From Bacillus sp. Marseille-Q3570 (GTDB lineage: Bacteria > Bacillota > Bacilli > Bacillales > Fictibacillaceae), in NCBI RefSeq assembly GCF_946151055.1, contig NZ_CAMGYZ010000003.1, positions 186,001 through 250,000 of the forward strand: a stretch of 64,000 nucleotides of DNA. The letters are read 5' to 3'. The notes below the pieces were generated by a model. The model was given only the letters and a program-made list of their open reading frames with translations, was not told the origin of the DNA and made no database searches. The first letter of the stretch is position 1; each line of letters begins with the position of its first letter. This document shows positions 39,080-47,749 of the stretch, in pieces. A program made the position numbers and the translations under genes.

Positions 39080-39118
39080 TCTGAACAATTGTGTACGGTT
39101 AGCAGGAAGGATTTTTTA

Positions 39119-39134
39119 ACATTATGTCTAATGT
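39119..39134. promoter_or_regulatory. Palindrome upstream of mmsA, candidate regulator site
   Basis: ACATTA and TAATGT arms surround TGTC, 64 bases before the mmsA start and 40 bases after the PucR gene stop. Regulator binding is inferred only from position and symmetry. Confidence 0.35.
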
Positions 39135-39197
39135 AACACCATATAGAATCATAGATAATGTAAGGAGATCGACTAATACAAAGGAGGCGCATTCAAG

Positions 39198-40664
39198 ATG
39201 ACAGTAACAAAGAGTGATACGAAAATGTTGAAGAACTATATCAATGGACAATGGGTTGCCTCGAATAGCACGGAAGATCTAGAGGTGCCAAACCCGGCGA
39301 CGAATGAAGTCCTGGCACGCGTTCCGATCTCAACGAAAGAAGATGTTGATAAGGCGGTCCAGGCTGCACATACCGCATATCAATCATGGAAAAATGTACC
39401 GGTTCCAAAGCGAGCACGTGTCATGTACAAATTCCATCATCTCGTAACTGAAAATCACGAAGAGCTTGCTAAGTTAGTTGTTCAGGAAAATGGTAAAGCG
39501 TATAAAGAAGCATATGGAGAAATCCAGCGTGGTATCGAATGTATAGAGTTTGCCGCAGGGGCTCCTACCCACTTGATGGGTGAAACGTTATCGAATATCG
39601 CAGAGGACATCGATTCCGAAATGTTCCGCTATCCTTTAGGCGTTGTCGGCGGAATCACACCGTTCAATTTTCCGATGATGGTGCCGTTATGGATGTTCCC
39701 GTTAGCGATTGTATGCGGAAATACGTTCGTATTGAAGCCTTCCGAGCGTACGCCGATATTAGCGAACCGTTTGGCAGAGCTATTGACGGAAGCTGGACTG
39801 CCTGAAGGTGTCTTCAATATCGTCCATGGGGCCCATGATGTCGTGAATGGATTGATTGAGCACTCTGAAGTCAAGGCGATATCATTCGTTGGTTCTCAGC
39901 CTGTAGCCAAATATGTGTATGAAAAGGCTGCTCAAAACGGTAAGCGGGTGCAGGCATTATCTGGAGCGAAAAATCACCATGTCGTAATGCCGGATGCAGA
40001 TATGGATAAAGCCGTACAAAACGTCATCAGTTCTACATTCGGAAGTGCAGGGCAACGCTGTATGGCCTGCAGTGCTGTTGTCGTTGTCGGTGATAATGAT
40101 AAATTTGTGGAAGCTCTCCGTAAAAAAGCTGATGAGCTGACAATCGGTAACGGTCTGGAGGAAGAAGTCCTTTTGACACCTGTGATCCGGGAATCCCACC
40201 GGGAAAAAGTGCTCGGCTATATTGAAAAAGGAATCGAAGAAGGTGCTGACTTGATTCGTGATGGACGTCGTGAAATGTCAGACAAGAACGGTGGAAACTT
40301 CTTAGGTGCGACGATTTTTGATCATGTAACGCCGGACATGACGATTGCAAAAGATGAGATTTTCGCTCCAGTCTTGAGCCTGCTTCGAGCGGAAAATTTA
40401 GATGAGGGATTGGAATACATCCGAAAGTCCCGTTATGGAAATGGCGCGACCTTATATACGAAAAACGCGCAAGCTGTCCGTCAGTTCAGAGAAGAAGCGG
40501 ATGCAGGCATGCTCGGGATTAACGTTGGGGTGCCGGCAACGATGGCTTTCTTCCCGTTCTCTGGGTGGAAAGATTCATTTTACGGCGATCTCCATGTCAA
40601 CGGTAAAGACGGAATCAACTTCTACACGCGGAAAAAAATGATCACTTCACGCTTTGACTACTAA
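39198..40664 (+). CDS. mmsA: CoA-acylating (methyl)malonate-semialdehyde dehydrogenase
   Basis: A 488-residue aldehyde dehydrogenase of the MmsA/IolA subfamily. N-terminal LKNYINGQWV, the GVVGGITPFNFPMMVPLWMF block and the nucleophile Cys in FGSAGQRCMACSAVV (about residues 278-292) are diagnostic; the usual ALDH general-base Glu is replaced by LSGAKNHHVVMPD, as expected for CoA-dependent members. It converts malonate semialdehyde to acetyl-CoA and CO2. AAAGGAGG precedes ATG. It is 13 bases before the aminotransferase. Confidence 0.94.
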   Translation: MTVTKSDTKMLKNYINGQWVASNSTEDLEVPNPATNEVLARVPISTKEDVDKAVQAAHTAYQSWKNVPVPKRARVMYKFHHLVTENHEELAKLVVQENGKAYKEAYGEIQRGIECIEFAAGAPTHLMGETLSNIAEDIDSEMFRYPLGVVGGITPFNFPMMVPLWMFPLAIVCGNTFVLKPSERTPILANRLAELLTEAGLPEGVFNIVHGAHDVVNGLIEHSEVKAISFVGSQPVAKYVYEKAAQNGKRVQALSGAKNHHVVMPDADMDKAVQNVISSTFGSAGQRCMACSAVVVVGDNDKFVEALRKKADELTIGNGLEEEVLLTPVIRESHREKVLGYIEKGIEEGADLIRDGRREMSDKNGGNFLGATIFDHVTPDMTIAKDEIFAPVLSLLRAENLDEGLEYIRKSRYGNGATLYTKNAQAVRQFREEADAGMLGINVGVPATMAFFPFSGWKDSFYGDLHVNGKDGINFYTRKKMITSRFDY

Positions 40665-40677
40665 AAAAGGAGGTAGT

Positions 40678-42042
40678 ATGATGGTCCATCAAGTTGATCA
40701 ATCGCGGGATATTTTGAAAAAAGATGACCAATACGTCTGGCATTCGATGAAGCCTTATAATCCGAATGCAACGATGGTGGTATCAAGTTCAAAAGGAGCT
40801 TGGGTGACGGATCACAATGATGAGAAGTACCTGGATGCTATGGCTGGATTGTGGTGTGTGAATGTCGGGTATGGCAGGGAAGAGCTTGCAGAAGCCGCTT
40901 ATGAACAGCTGAAAGAAATGGCGTACTTTCCGTTGACTCACAGCCATCAGCCTGCAATCAAACTTGCCGAGAAGCTGAATGAAATGCTTGGCGGTGACTA
41001 TGTCATCTTCTTTTCCAATAGTGGGTCAGAAGCGAATGAAACAGCATTCAAAATCGCAAGACAGTACCACCAACAGCGAGGTGATCATAATCGCTATAAA
41101 ATCGTTTCCCGTTATCGCGCCTACCATGGAAATACGATGGGATCCCTTGCTGCAACCGGCCAAGCACAACGAAAGTATAAATATGAACCGTTATCAACCG
41201 GCTTTCTTCACGTATCCCCTCCAGACACATACAGGATGAAAGATGCGGATGTAGAGAATGCACATGACATGGCTTGTGTTCAGGAAGTCGACAGGACAAT
41301 GACCTGGGAGTTGAGCGAAACGGTCGCTGCAATGATCATGGAGCCGATCATCACAGGTGGAGGAATTCTGATGCCTCCTGATGGCTATATGAAAGCCGTC
41401 AAAGAAATTTGTGAAAAGCATGGCACACTGCTGATTGTTGATGAAGTTATCTGTGGCTTCGGAAGGACCGGTAAACCATTTGGATTCCAGAACTATGATG
41501 TAAAGCCTGATATTGTCACAATGGCTAAAGGAATCACATCAGCCTATCTGCCTTTGTCTGCTACTGCAGTGAAAAAAGAAATTTATGAAGAATTCAAAGG
41601 CAGTGAAGAGTATGATTTCTTCCGTCATGTCAATACGTTCGGAGGAAGTCCTGCATCTTGCGCCGTGGCACTGAAGAACCTTGAAATCATGGAAGATGAA
41701 AAGCTCTTCGATCGTTCAAAGGAAATGGGGGATCGCCTCAAGAATGAGTTGCAGGCACGACTTCAAAACCATCCATATGTGGGGGATGTTCGTGGAAAAG
41801 GTCTCTTGATCGGCATTGAGCTTGTAAAAGATAAATCGACCAAAGAACCTTTGGAAACGAGCAAGTTGAATGAGGTAATGGCAACTTGTAAGAAGAATAA
41901 ACTGCTCATCGGGAAAAACGGTGTGACCGTCGCTGGTTACAACAACGTTTTAAGTTTGTCGCCACCATTGAATCTTGAAGAAAGTGATTTGGACTTCATC
42001 ATCCAGACATTGACAGATGCATTGGATGAACTGACTAAATAG
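40678..42042 (+). CDS. Class III aminotransferase, probable beta-alanine:pyruvate transaminase
   Basis: A 454-residue omega-aminotransferase. Motifs: YLDAMAGLWCVNVGYGREEL, FFSNSGSEANETAFKIAR (PLP phosphate site), LIVDEVICGFGRTGKPFG, and PLP lysine in VTMAKGITSAYLPL (about residue 282). ATG 40678 is chosen for AAAGGAGG 5 bases upstream; ATG 40681 follows immediately. It would turn beta-alanine, the end product of the upstream pathway, into malonate semialdehyde for MmsA. The beta-alanine specificity is inferred from context. Confidence 0.88.
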   Translation: MMVHQVDQSRDILKKDDQYVWHSMKPYNPNATMVVSSSKGAWVTDHNDEKYLDAMAGLWCVNVGYGREELAEAAYEQLKEMAYFPLTHSHQPAIKLAEKLNEMLGGDYVIFFSNSGSEANETAFKIARQYHQQRGDHNRYKIVSRYRAYHGNTMGSLAATGQAQRKYKYEPLSTGFLHVSPPDTYRMKDADVENAHDMACVQEVDRTMTWELSETVAAMIMEPIITGGGILMPPDGYMKAVKEICEKHGTLLIVDEVICGFGRTGKPFGFQNYDVKPDIVTMAKGITSAYLPLSATAVKKEIYEEFKGSEEYDFFRHVNTFGGSPASCAVALKNLEIMEDEKLFDRSKEMGDRLKNELQARLQNHPYVGDVRGKGLLIGIELVKDKSTKEPLETSKLNEVMATCKKNKLLIGKNGVTVAGYNNVLSLSPPLNLEESDLDFIIQTLTDALDELTK

Positions 42043-42054
42043 GGAGAGATGATG

Positions 42055-42241
42055 TTAACGGACACAGGAGACCTTATTCACCCGAAATGACCCTGATTTT
42101 TCATACTAACGGACACCAGAGACTTTATTCTCTGATTTTCAGTGGGAAAAAGCTCTATTTACTACAAATAACGGCGCTGGTGTCCGTTAGATCCCTGAAA
42201 TAGCTCTTTTCGTCACAAATAGCGGCTCTGATGTCCGTTAA
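42055..42241. repeat. Family B intergenic repeat, second locus (two forward, two inverted units)
   Basis: Forward units start at 42055 and 42106 (TAACGGACAC, AGGAGACCTTATTC / CAGAGACTTTATTC); inverted units end at about 42190 and 42241 (ATAACGGCGCTGGTGTCCGT, ATAGCGGCTCTGATGTCCGT). Unit spacing is 51 bases in both halves, as at 7493-7672. Confidence 0.75.
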
Positions 42242-42257
42242 GCCATCATATTTATTG

Positions 42258-42295
42258 AAACCTACGAAGAATCTTCAATTCTTCGTAGGTTTTTC
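42258..42295 (+). terminator. Rho-independent terminator of the beta-alanine operon
   Basis: A perfect 15-bp stem (42258-42272 with 42278-42292, AAACCTACGAAGAAT and complement) with loop CTTCA runs into TTTTTC. Confidence 0.88.
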
Positions 42296-42303
42296 TTGCA
42301 TTT

Positions 42304-42342
42304 ATGAATGCTTTCTTCAATATAAGGACTACTAAGGCTAGC
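42304..42342 (+). repeat. Family C dispersed repeat, copy 3 (truncated)
   Basis: GAATGCTTTCTTCAATATAAG then GACTACTAAGGCTAGC matches the first half of the family; the terminal GCTTGGC hairpin is missing. It directly follows a terminator. The rest of the gap to 42582 holds a TATAAT near 42543-42548 and no gene. Confidence 0.65.
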
Positions 42343-42581
42343 TTTAACCGTTTACTTTGTTGATATGATTTTTTAGAATGGATATCTGGTTTAGAACAGC
42401 TATGTTTGGCGCAACTTAATAAAAGCCCCACAATTGTGATCGGTGTATTCTTTCTTCTTTTTCATAAGGTTTGATCGTGTCGCAAATTTCGCTTCAATCA
42501 AACTTAATCAGAAATCACGGTATTATTTAAAATAGCTTTCCCTTATAATAGAACAAGATTTAAATAGAGGTGGTAGTACTG

Positions 42582-43883
42582 ATGAATGAGCATGTATATG
42601 ATTTATTAGGAGTAGGGATAGGACCTTTCAACTTGAGTCTGGCAGCATTAATAGATGATCGAACAGAAGTTGATGCGCTTTTTTTCGAGCAAAAGCCGCA
42701 GTTCGATTGGCATCCAGGAATGTTGATTGTAGGGACGAGACTTCAAGTTCCATTCATGGCTGATCTTGTTACTCTAGCTGATCCGACAAGCCGATACAGC
42801 TTTTTGAATTATTTATCGAAAGAAAATCGTTTGTATCCATTTTATTTTTTACAACGATTAGACATCCCGAGAAGAGAATATAACGATTATTGCCAATGGG
42901 TTGCAAATGAATTGAAAAATTGCCGATTTGGAAAGAGAGTTACTGAATTGGATTATGATGATAATGAAGAGTTGTATTTGGTTACTGTATTGGATGTACA
43001 TACAGAAGAAACAACAGTTTATAAAAGTAAAAACCTTGTTCTAGGTACAGGGGGTATCCCCGCGATTCCGAAGGCTTTTCGCGGGTATCCAGAACAGGAT
43101 GTTTTTCACACGGCTCAATATCTCAGTCGCCAGGATCGATGCAGAGAAGCGAATTCGATTACTGTCATCGGATCAGGGCAAAGTGCTGCTGAAGTATTCA
43201 GGGAGCTATTGAAAGACCATATGGAACATGAGTATCGTTTAAATTGGGTTACACGCTCACAGAGCTTTTTGACGATGGAAGAATCGAAATTGAGTGTAGA
43301 GCAATTCTCTCCAGATTACGTGAATTATTTCTATGAATTCCCTCAGGAGAAAAAAGATGAAATCTTCGGCTCACAAGATTTATTGTATAAGGGGATCAGT
43401 TCTCATACCGTGACAGATATCTATAATCTGCTTTATGAAAATACCATTTCACGAAGAAAAATGAAAGTTGGTATACAGGCCTTGACTGAAGTGAATGGTA
43501 TAGAAGAAAAAGACGGGAAGTACGAGCTTCAATGTCATCAATGGCAACAGGGGAAAGATTTCAAAATTGAAAGTGAAGTCGTCATCATCGGAACGGGGTA
43601 TCGACCGAACGTCCCAGCCTTCATCAATGGTTTGAAACCCTATATTGCATGGGATAACCAGGGGAGATATGAAGTCGAGTCAGATTATCGTCTCCGCGTC
43701 TCGATCCCTAACCAAATCTATGTCCATAGCGGAATTTCCCATTCACATGGTGTAGGCTCGACCAACCTAGGATTAGCGGTCCATCGGAACAAAGTCATCA
43801 TAAATCATCTGACAGGTAAGGATGTCTTCCCGATGTATGAAAAACACGTTTTCCAAAACTTCGATGCAGACAAGTTTCAATAA
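42582..43883 (+). CDS. L-lysine N6-monooxygenase/L-ornithine N5-monooxygenase family protein
   Basis: A 433-residue flavin-dependent N-hydroxylase of the SidA/IucD/PvdA family. FAD-binding GVGIGPFNLSLAAL (about residues 10-23), FFEQKPQFDWHPGML, NADPH-binding VIGSGQSAAEVFREL (about 205-219) and the C-terminal GIGTGY-like IIGTGYRPNVP are present. Such enzymes make hydroxamate groups for siderophores such as aerobactin or schizokinen. No siderophore synthetase or convincing Fur box is beside it. ATG 42582 follows AGAGGTGG; GTG 42570 is an alternative. Confidence 0.88.
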   Translation: MNEHVYDLLGVGIGPFNLSLAALIDDRTEVDALFFEQKPQFDWHPGMLIVGTRLQVPFMADLVTLADPTSRYSFLNYLSKENRLYPFYFLQRLDIPRREYNDYCQWVANELKNCRFGKRVTELDYDDNEELYLVTVLDVHTEETTVYKSKNLVLGTGGIPAIPKAFRGYPEQDVFHTAQYLSRQDRCREANSITVIGSGQSAAEVFRELLKDHMEHEYRLNWVTRSQSFLTMEESKLSVEQFSPDYVNYFYEFPQEKKDEIFGSQDLLYKGISSHTVTDIYNLLYENTISRRKMKVGIQALTEVNGIEEKDGKYELQCHQWQQGKDFKIESEVVIIGTGYRPNVPAFINGLKPYIAWDNQGRYEVESDYRLRVSIPNQIYVHSGISHSHGVGSTNLGLAVHRNKVIINHLTGKDVFPMYEKHVFQNFDADKFQ

Positions 43884-43959
43884 GATACCATTGATAAAAG
43901 CGCCTTATTTTGTCCAATCAACGACAAAGTATGGTGCTTTTTTTACATTGGCAGTTTTC

Positions 43960-44080
43960 GGAGTCTCCTTTTCAAGGAAGCGTTTGTTGCTTTTTTTAGT
44001 AGGAATGTACTTTGGATGACTCAGGATATGTTTCGCTTTCCCGTAGGAGTGTCGCAAATTCGCTTCAATCAACTTAGTCA
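43960..44080. repeat. GC-rich repeat remnant
   Basis: GGAGTCTCCTTTTCAAGGAA then GCGTTTGTTGC repeats almost exactly part of 33209-33243, and CCCGTAGGAGTGTCGCAAATTC recalls the family E end at 37085-37100. No gene is seen between 43884 and 44170. Confidence 0.45.
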
Positions 44081-44170
44081 GAACTCAACAAGTATTTTAC
44101 CTAAGTCATTATATAAAGCCTCAACTTTGGGTAATTTAAGAGAAACGATTTGATAGCAGGTGATTTTCCC

Positions 44171-44647
44171 ATGGTCTTGGTGGTTTATTCATCGGTCATC
44201 TTGCTTTTCCTTCTTTATTTTTGTACCACTAACCATCCGCTTCATTTATTCGAAATCCTTTTTGTATGGTTTATGATCATATTTTTACATGAGAACTTTC
44301 TTGCCTTATTTTCATTGAATTTAAAATGGATCGAACCATCGGACGAACCTCAAATGATCACCTCGATTGTGATCAGCAGGATTTTCTTTACGCCTGCCAT
44401 CATCATTTGGAGTATAGGTTGCTTTTATCGAATCAGGGTAAAGTCAGTAAAAGGTGGTTTTCTATTATTGATTCTAGGACTGCTTGTTGGACTTGACTAT
44501 GCAGGAGATTATTATGGGTTATATACATTCAAAGGAATGAAAGTTTGGGTGGTCATTGTAGAGTGGTCTACACTACTGTTATTGGCGTTTATAATACAGG
44601 TGGGATATAGAAAATTAATAGGAAAAGGGGGGCATTTCAATGCTTAA
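44171..44647 (+). CDS. Predicted membrane protein, 158 residues
   Basis: A hydrophobic protein with about five membrane segments and an amphipathic loop (NLKWIEPSDEPQM) in the middle. ATG 44171 has AGGTGA 7 bases upstream; TTG 44150 lacks a site. It overlaps the next gene by 8 bases, forming a two-gene unit of related layout. It resembles CBO0543-type membrane proteins of spore formers only loosely; function unknown. Confidence 0.7.
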   Translation: MVLVVYSSVILLFLLYFCTTNHPLHLFEILFVWFMIIFLHENFLALFSLNLKWIEPSDEPQMITSIVISRIFFTPAIIIWSIGCFYRIRVKSVKGGFLLLILGLLVGLDYAGDYYGLYTFKGMKVWVVIVEWSTLLLLAFIIQVGYRKLIGKGGHFNA

Positions 44648-45137
44648 GATGCCCCAAACGTTCGACCATAATGAATGGATCATTCTTTCAACTCTTGTCG
44701 TTACCTATCTGGTAATCATTCTAATTCCCAAGAGGTTTCCTGTTCACATCACTTTCCTTGTACTTGCTGCAAGTATGGTTGTGGCAAAAGGAACTAATCA
44801 CATATTAGGTGCACCTCCGCTTGATTTATACGACTTCAACGATACAGGTGAATTTGAAGTGTTCGATTTTTTGATCTGGTTCACGTATCCCCCCTTTGGT
44901 TATTTTTTTGTTTATCTATACGATAGATGGAACCTTAAAGGCTTAAGGATATTTTTCTACATTGTAAGCTGGACAGCATTTGCTGTTTTTTTTGAATGGC
45001 TGACCCTTAAAGCTCATGTATTTACCTATAAAGGTTGGAGGCTCGAGTATTCTATCCCTGTTTACTTGATTGTCTTAATCGGTTATATCCTGTTTTTTAA
45101 ATTTATCAAAAGTTACGAATCCAAGAGTGAAATCTAA
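44640..45137 (+). CDS. Predicted membrane protein, possibly CBO0543 family, 165 residues
   Basis: About five membrane segments with the block FLIWFTYPPFGYFFVYLYDRW (about residues 80-100) and WRLEYSIPVYLI near the end, similar in style to CBO0543-type proteins. ATG follows AAAAGGGGGG. It is translationally coupled to the preceding membrane protein, suggesting they act together. Confidence 0.7.
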   Translation: MLKMPQTFDHNEWIILSTLVVTYLVIILIPKRFPVHITFLVLAASMVVAKGTNHILGAPPLDLYDFNDTGEFEVFDFLIWFTYPPFGYFFVYLYDRWNLKGLRIFFYIVSWTAFAVFFEWLTLKAHVFTYKGWRLEYSIPVYLIVLIGYILFFKFIKSYESKSEI

Positions 45138-45195
45138 CCATTAGACCAAGAATTAATAATGAAGTAATACACAAGCTAATTATGAGGTGAGTAAA

Positions 45196-45396
45196 TTGAA
45201 AAAGTACCCTGAAAAAAATCAGAATCATGAAAATAGCAGTGGCAAACTAGGTATCCGAACAGGATTGGAGTCTGACCGCCCTTTTAACTCGGAGGTAAGG
45301 TTTCCTGGTGACTCTATTGATGAACATAAAGAATTGGAATCCGCAAATGAGTATTTTGCTGAAAAGGAAATTTCACAATCAAACAATAATTCTTGA
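45196..45396 (+). CDS. Small hydrophilic protein, 66 residues
   Basis: TTG 45196 follows GAGGTGA by 6 bases (GTG 45187 overlaps that site). The product is very polar (KKYPEKNQNHENSSGKLGI; RPFNSEVRFPGDSIDEH) with no hydrophobic core, resembling small spore or coat-associated proteins of Bacillus, though no family is recognised. A terminator follows. Confidence 0.6.
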   Translation: MKKYPEKNQNHENSSGKLGIRTGLESDRPFNSEVRFPGDSIDEHKELESANEYFAEKEISQSNNNS

Positions 45397-45402
45397 AAAG
45401 TC

Positions 45403-45438
45403 AAAGGGTTGACCCAATAGATGCTGGATCAACCTTTT
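45403..45438. terminator. Terminator between convergent small genes
   Basis: AAAGGGTTGACCC pairs with GGATCAACCTTTT around about 10 bases, between the plus-strand gene ending at 45396 and the minus-strand gene ending at 45456. Confidence 0.65.
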
Positions 45439-45455
45439 CCAATATTTCGTCATAC

Positions 45456-45674
45456 TTATTCGATTTCATCATCTCTCATCAGCTTTTCAAACTCTTTCAT
45501 GTCTTTATTCGGTTTTGATTGTGACAGGTGGAAAGGATTTTGTTCTTGTTGATTTTCCGAGGCAAAATAGATCCCCATTTGACCGCCTTCTCGTGCAGAA
45601 TCGTTAATGATACTTTCTCTTTTTCCATCAGCATGAGTATGTGAATTTTGATGTGGTTGAGTTTTCCTTGGCAT
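45456..45674 (-). CDS. Small hydrophilic protein, 72 residues
   Basis: ATG preceded by AAGGAGA. The protein (MPRKTQPHQNSHTHADGKRE; SAREGGQMGIYFASENQQEQ; MKEFEKLMRDDEIE) is highly polar, with an N-terminal Gln/His-rich half and a charged C-terminal helix. Not recognised; the composition is like small sporulation-related proteins. Confidence 0.62.
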   Translation of the reverse strand: MPRKTQPHQNSHTHADGKRESIINDSAREGGQMGIYFASENQQEQNPFHLSQSKPNKDMKEFEKLMRDDEIE

Positions 45675-45779
45675 TTGTCGATCATCTCCTTGTTCTTATG
45701 ATGACTGACATGACTCTGAACTATTCTGAATCAACTGCATTGGAAAAAGAAAGATAAATCAGGACTTGGAGTTTTTGTT

Positions 45780-46412
45780 ATGAAAAAATGGTGGATCCTT
45801 GCTGTTTATCTGCTCGTGGTTATAATCGTTTATTTAAATAAAGAATTTTTATGGGAATGGATTCAGGATAGTGATCTGACCGATTTGCCTTACATGTTCT
45901 TGCTTTCTGCATTTATAGCCACTGTACCCGTTGTGCCATTCACAGTATTCGCCGGCTTAATGGGAGTGAAATATGGGACCCTTATCGGACTTTTGATCAA
46001 CTGGTGGGGTGGAGTTACAGCATCTATCCTTTACTTCTTGCTAGCCAGGTACATATTCGCTGGATTTTTCAGGAATTACATCAAGCAATTCAGAGGCATA
46101 CATAGGTTCAATTATATGATTGAAAAGAATGCTTTCATTGCCATTCTTTTTTCAAGATTAGTACCGGTCATCCCACCGCCAGTCGTGAATATCTATTCAG
46201 GTTTGACGAAAATTTCTTTTTGGATTTACCTTTCTGCCTCCGCAATCGGAAAACTACCTCCTATGTTCATTTTTGCATATGGTGGGGATCACATTTTCTC
46301 CTCCTGGAGGCAAACAGTTGCTGGATTGAGCGCTTATGTCCTTTTCCTGCTAGTCGTTTTCCTTATTTACCGGATTTGGGTAAGAAATAAAACAAAAAGA
46401 AGGTTGGCTTGA
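45780..46412 (+). CDS. TVP38/TMEM64-family membrane protein
   Basis: A 210-residue VTT-domain (DedA-like superfamily) protein with about six membrane segments. The VTT core includes FAGLMGVKYGTLIGLLINWWG (about residues 58-78), FLARYIF-like re-entrant region, and FSRLVPVIPPPVVNIYSG. Members are thought to handle lipid or small-molecule transport. The ribosome binding site is weak (TTGGAG). Its stop overlaps the next start. Confidence 0.85.
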   Translation: MKKWWILAVYLLVVIIVYLNKEFLWEWIQDSDLTDLPYMFLLSAFIATVPVVPFTVFAGLMGVKYGTLIGLLINWWGGVTASILYFLLARYIFAGFFRNYIKQFRGIHRFNYMIEKNAFIAILFSRLVPVIPPPVVNIYSGLTKISFWIYLSASAIGKLPPMFIFAYGGDHIFSSWRQTVAGLSAYVLFLLVVFLIYRIWVRNKTKRRLA

Positions 46413-47284
46413 AGTCTGAACCATCAACAAAGGAGCTGGATGAAGCTATGAAATTTGGCTGCCATGTAAGTATTAGAGAGGGTTATACGGGTGCCGCAAA
46501 ACATGCTTTGAAAATCAACGCGCAGGCATTTCAATATTTCCCTAAAAACCCTAGAAGCTTATCGATAAAGGAATTTGATCAGGAAGATGCAAAACGTTGT
46601 AAGACATTTTGCCAGGAACATTCCCTGGTTTCTGTGGCGCATACTCCTTACCCGACAACCTTGACTCCTCCATCAGAAAAGAAAGAACTGGTTATCGAAT
46701 CGGTATTGAATGATTTAGAAATTGCAAATATGTGCGGCTCTATTGGAGTAGTTGTTCATTTTGGCAGTCGAACGAATGAAGAAGATCCACTTTCCAGTTA
46801 CCATTTGATGATCGATATGCTGAACACAATCCTTGAACAGTGGAATGGAAAATGTAAAATCCTGCTTGAAAATAATGCGGGAAAACCCGGAGCGATGGGC
46901 ACGACATTCGAAGAGCTTGTACAAGTTAAAAAACTTACGAGCTTTCCAGAAAAGATCGGGTTTTGTTTCGATACGTGCCACGCTTTTTCAAGCGGCCTTT
47001 GGAGCGGGGGAAACAATGATGAGCTTTGGAAAAAGGCTATGGAACTGGGCTATTTACAAGATCTCGAGGTCGTTCATCTGAATAATTCCAAATATCCGTT
47101 AAGTTCAGGTAAGGATCGACATGCGAATATTCTAAAGGGAGGGTATATTGAAAAAAGATATTTCGAACGCCTATTTGAAACGAGTTACTTATCAGAGGTT
47201 CCCTATATTCTAGAAACCCCTACTGATTCAGGCATATCACATGAAGAGGAAATCAAAATGCTGAAACAAAAAATGGGAAAGTAA
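46409..47284 (+). CDS. Endonuclease IV-like TIM-barrel protein (AP endonuclease family 2)
   Basis: A 291-residue protein of the endonuclease IV fold, with FGCHVSIREGYTGAAKHAL at the N-terminus, VVVHFGS, ILLENNAGKPGAMGTTFEEL, FCFDTCHAFSSG and HLNNSKYPLSSGKDRHANI carrying the zinc-binding His/Glu/Asp residues. It likely cleaves abasic sites in DNA repair. TTG 46409 overlaps the upstream stop with AGAAGG 5 bases before; ATG 46448 would give the canonical shorter N-terminus. Confidence 0.87.
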   Translation: MKSEPSTKELDEAMKFGCHVSIREGYTGAAKHALKINAQAFQYFPKNPRSLSIKEFDQEDAKRCKTFCQEHSLVSVAHTPYPTTLTPPSEKKELVIESVLNDLEIANMCGSIGVVVHFGSRTNEEDPLSSYHLMIDMLNTILEQWNGKCKILLENNAGKPGAMGTTFEELVQVKKLTSFPEKIGFCFDTCHAFSSGLWSGGNNDELWKKAMELGYLQDLEVVHLNNSKYPLSSGKDRHANILKGGYIEKRYFERLFETSYLSEVPYILETPTDSGISHEEEIKMLKQKMGK

Positions 47285-47308
47285 TTTTGCCTTTCCCTTT
47301 CGTCATCC

Positions 47309-47464
47309 TTATTTTTTGGATGAATCTTTTGAATCTTGATCCTCCTTGTTCTTATTTGGATCTACATTCCGGTAATATTGAGTGATTCCAATGGCACTGA
47401 ACAAGAAAAAAATCAATCCTCCAAATATGGAACCGAACCACATTACACGACTTTCACGACTCAT
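47309..47464 (-). CDS. Small single-pass membrane protein, 51 residues
   Basis: ATG 47464 follows GAGGTGATGAT; the frame ends at TAA 47311-47309. One membrane span (IFGGLIFFLFSAIGITQYY) is followed by a lysine/aspartate-rich tail (NVDPNKNKEDQDSKDSSKK). Good ribosome binding site and codon use suggest a real gene. Family not recognised. Confidence 0.65.
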   Translation of the reverse strand: MSRESRVMWFGSIFGGLIFFLFSAIGITQYYRNVDPNKNKEDQDSKDSSKK

Positions 47465-47677
47465 ATCATCACCTCACGTTTTATGGTACCCACTACGCCA
47501 AGAAACATGAAAATAACTTTCCCATACGATTTTCAATAGAATTACAGGGGGGATGTTCAAAAAAAGCCGGGTAATGTAAATAACCTACAGAAATAGCCAG
47601 CATAGCGAGAACCCTCAGCTCCACTAAAATTCCGCCCAAAATCCCCTAAAAGATCATAAAGCTATTCAAAATAACCA

Positions 47678-47707
47678 TTGACTTTGGACGATCGTTAAAC
47701 ATATAAT
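47678..47707 (+). promoter_or_regulatory. Promoter of the ABC transporter operon with a palindrome in the spacer
   Basis: TTGACT (47678-47683) and TATAAT (47702-47707) are 18 bases apart; ACGATCGT (47688-47695) is a perfect 8-bp palindrome in the spacer, a likely repressor site. Confidence 0.6.
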
Positions 47708-47749
47708 ATTCCTATCTTTTTAGTCGGAATTGAAAGGGGAGGAATGATT

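Noticed and set aside
42342-42581. Fur box upstream of the N-hydroxylase
   Set aside because: No segment approaches the GATAAT-repeat consensus.
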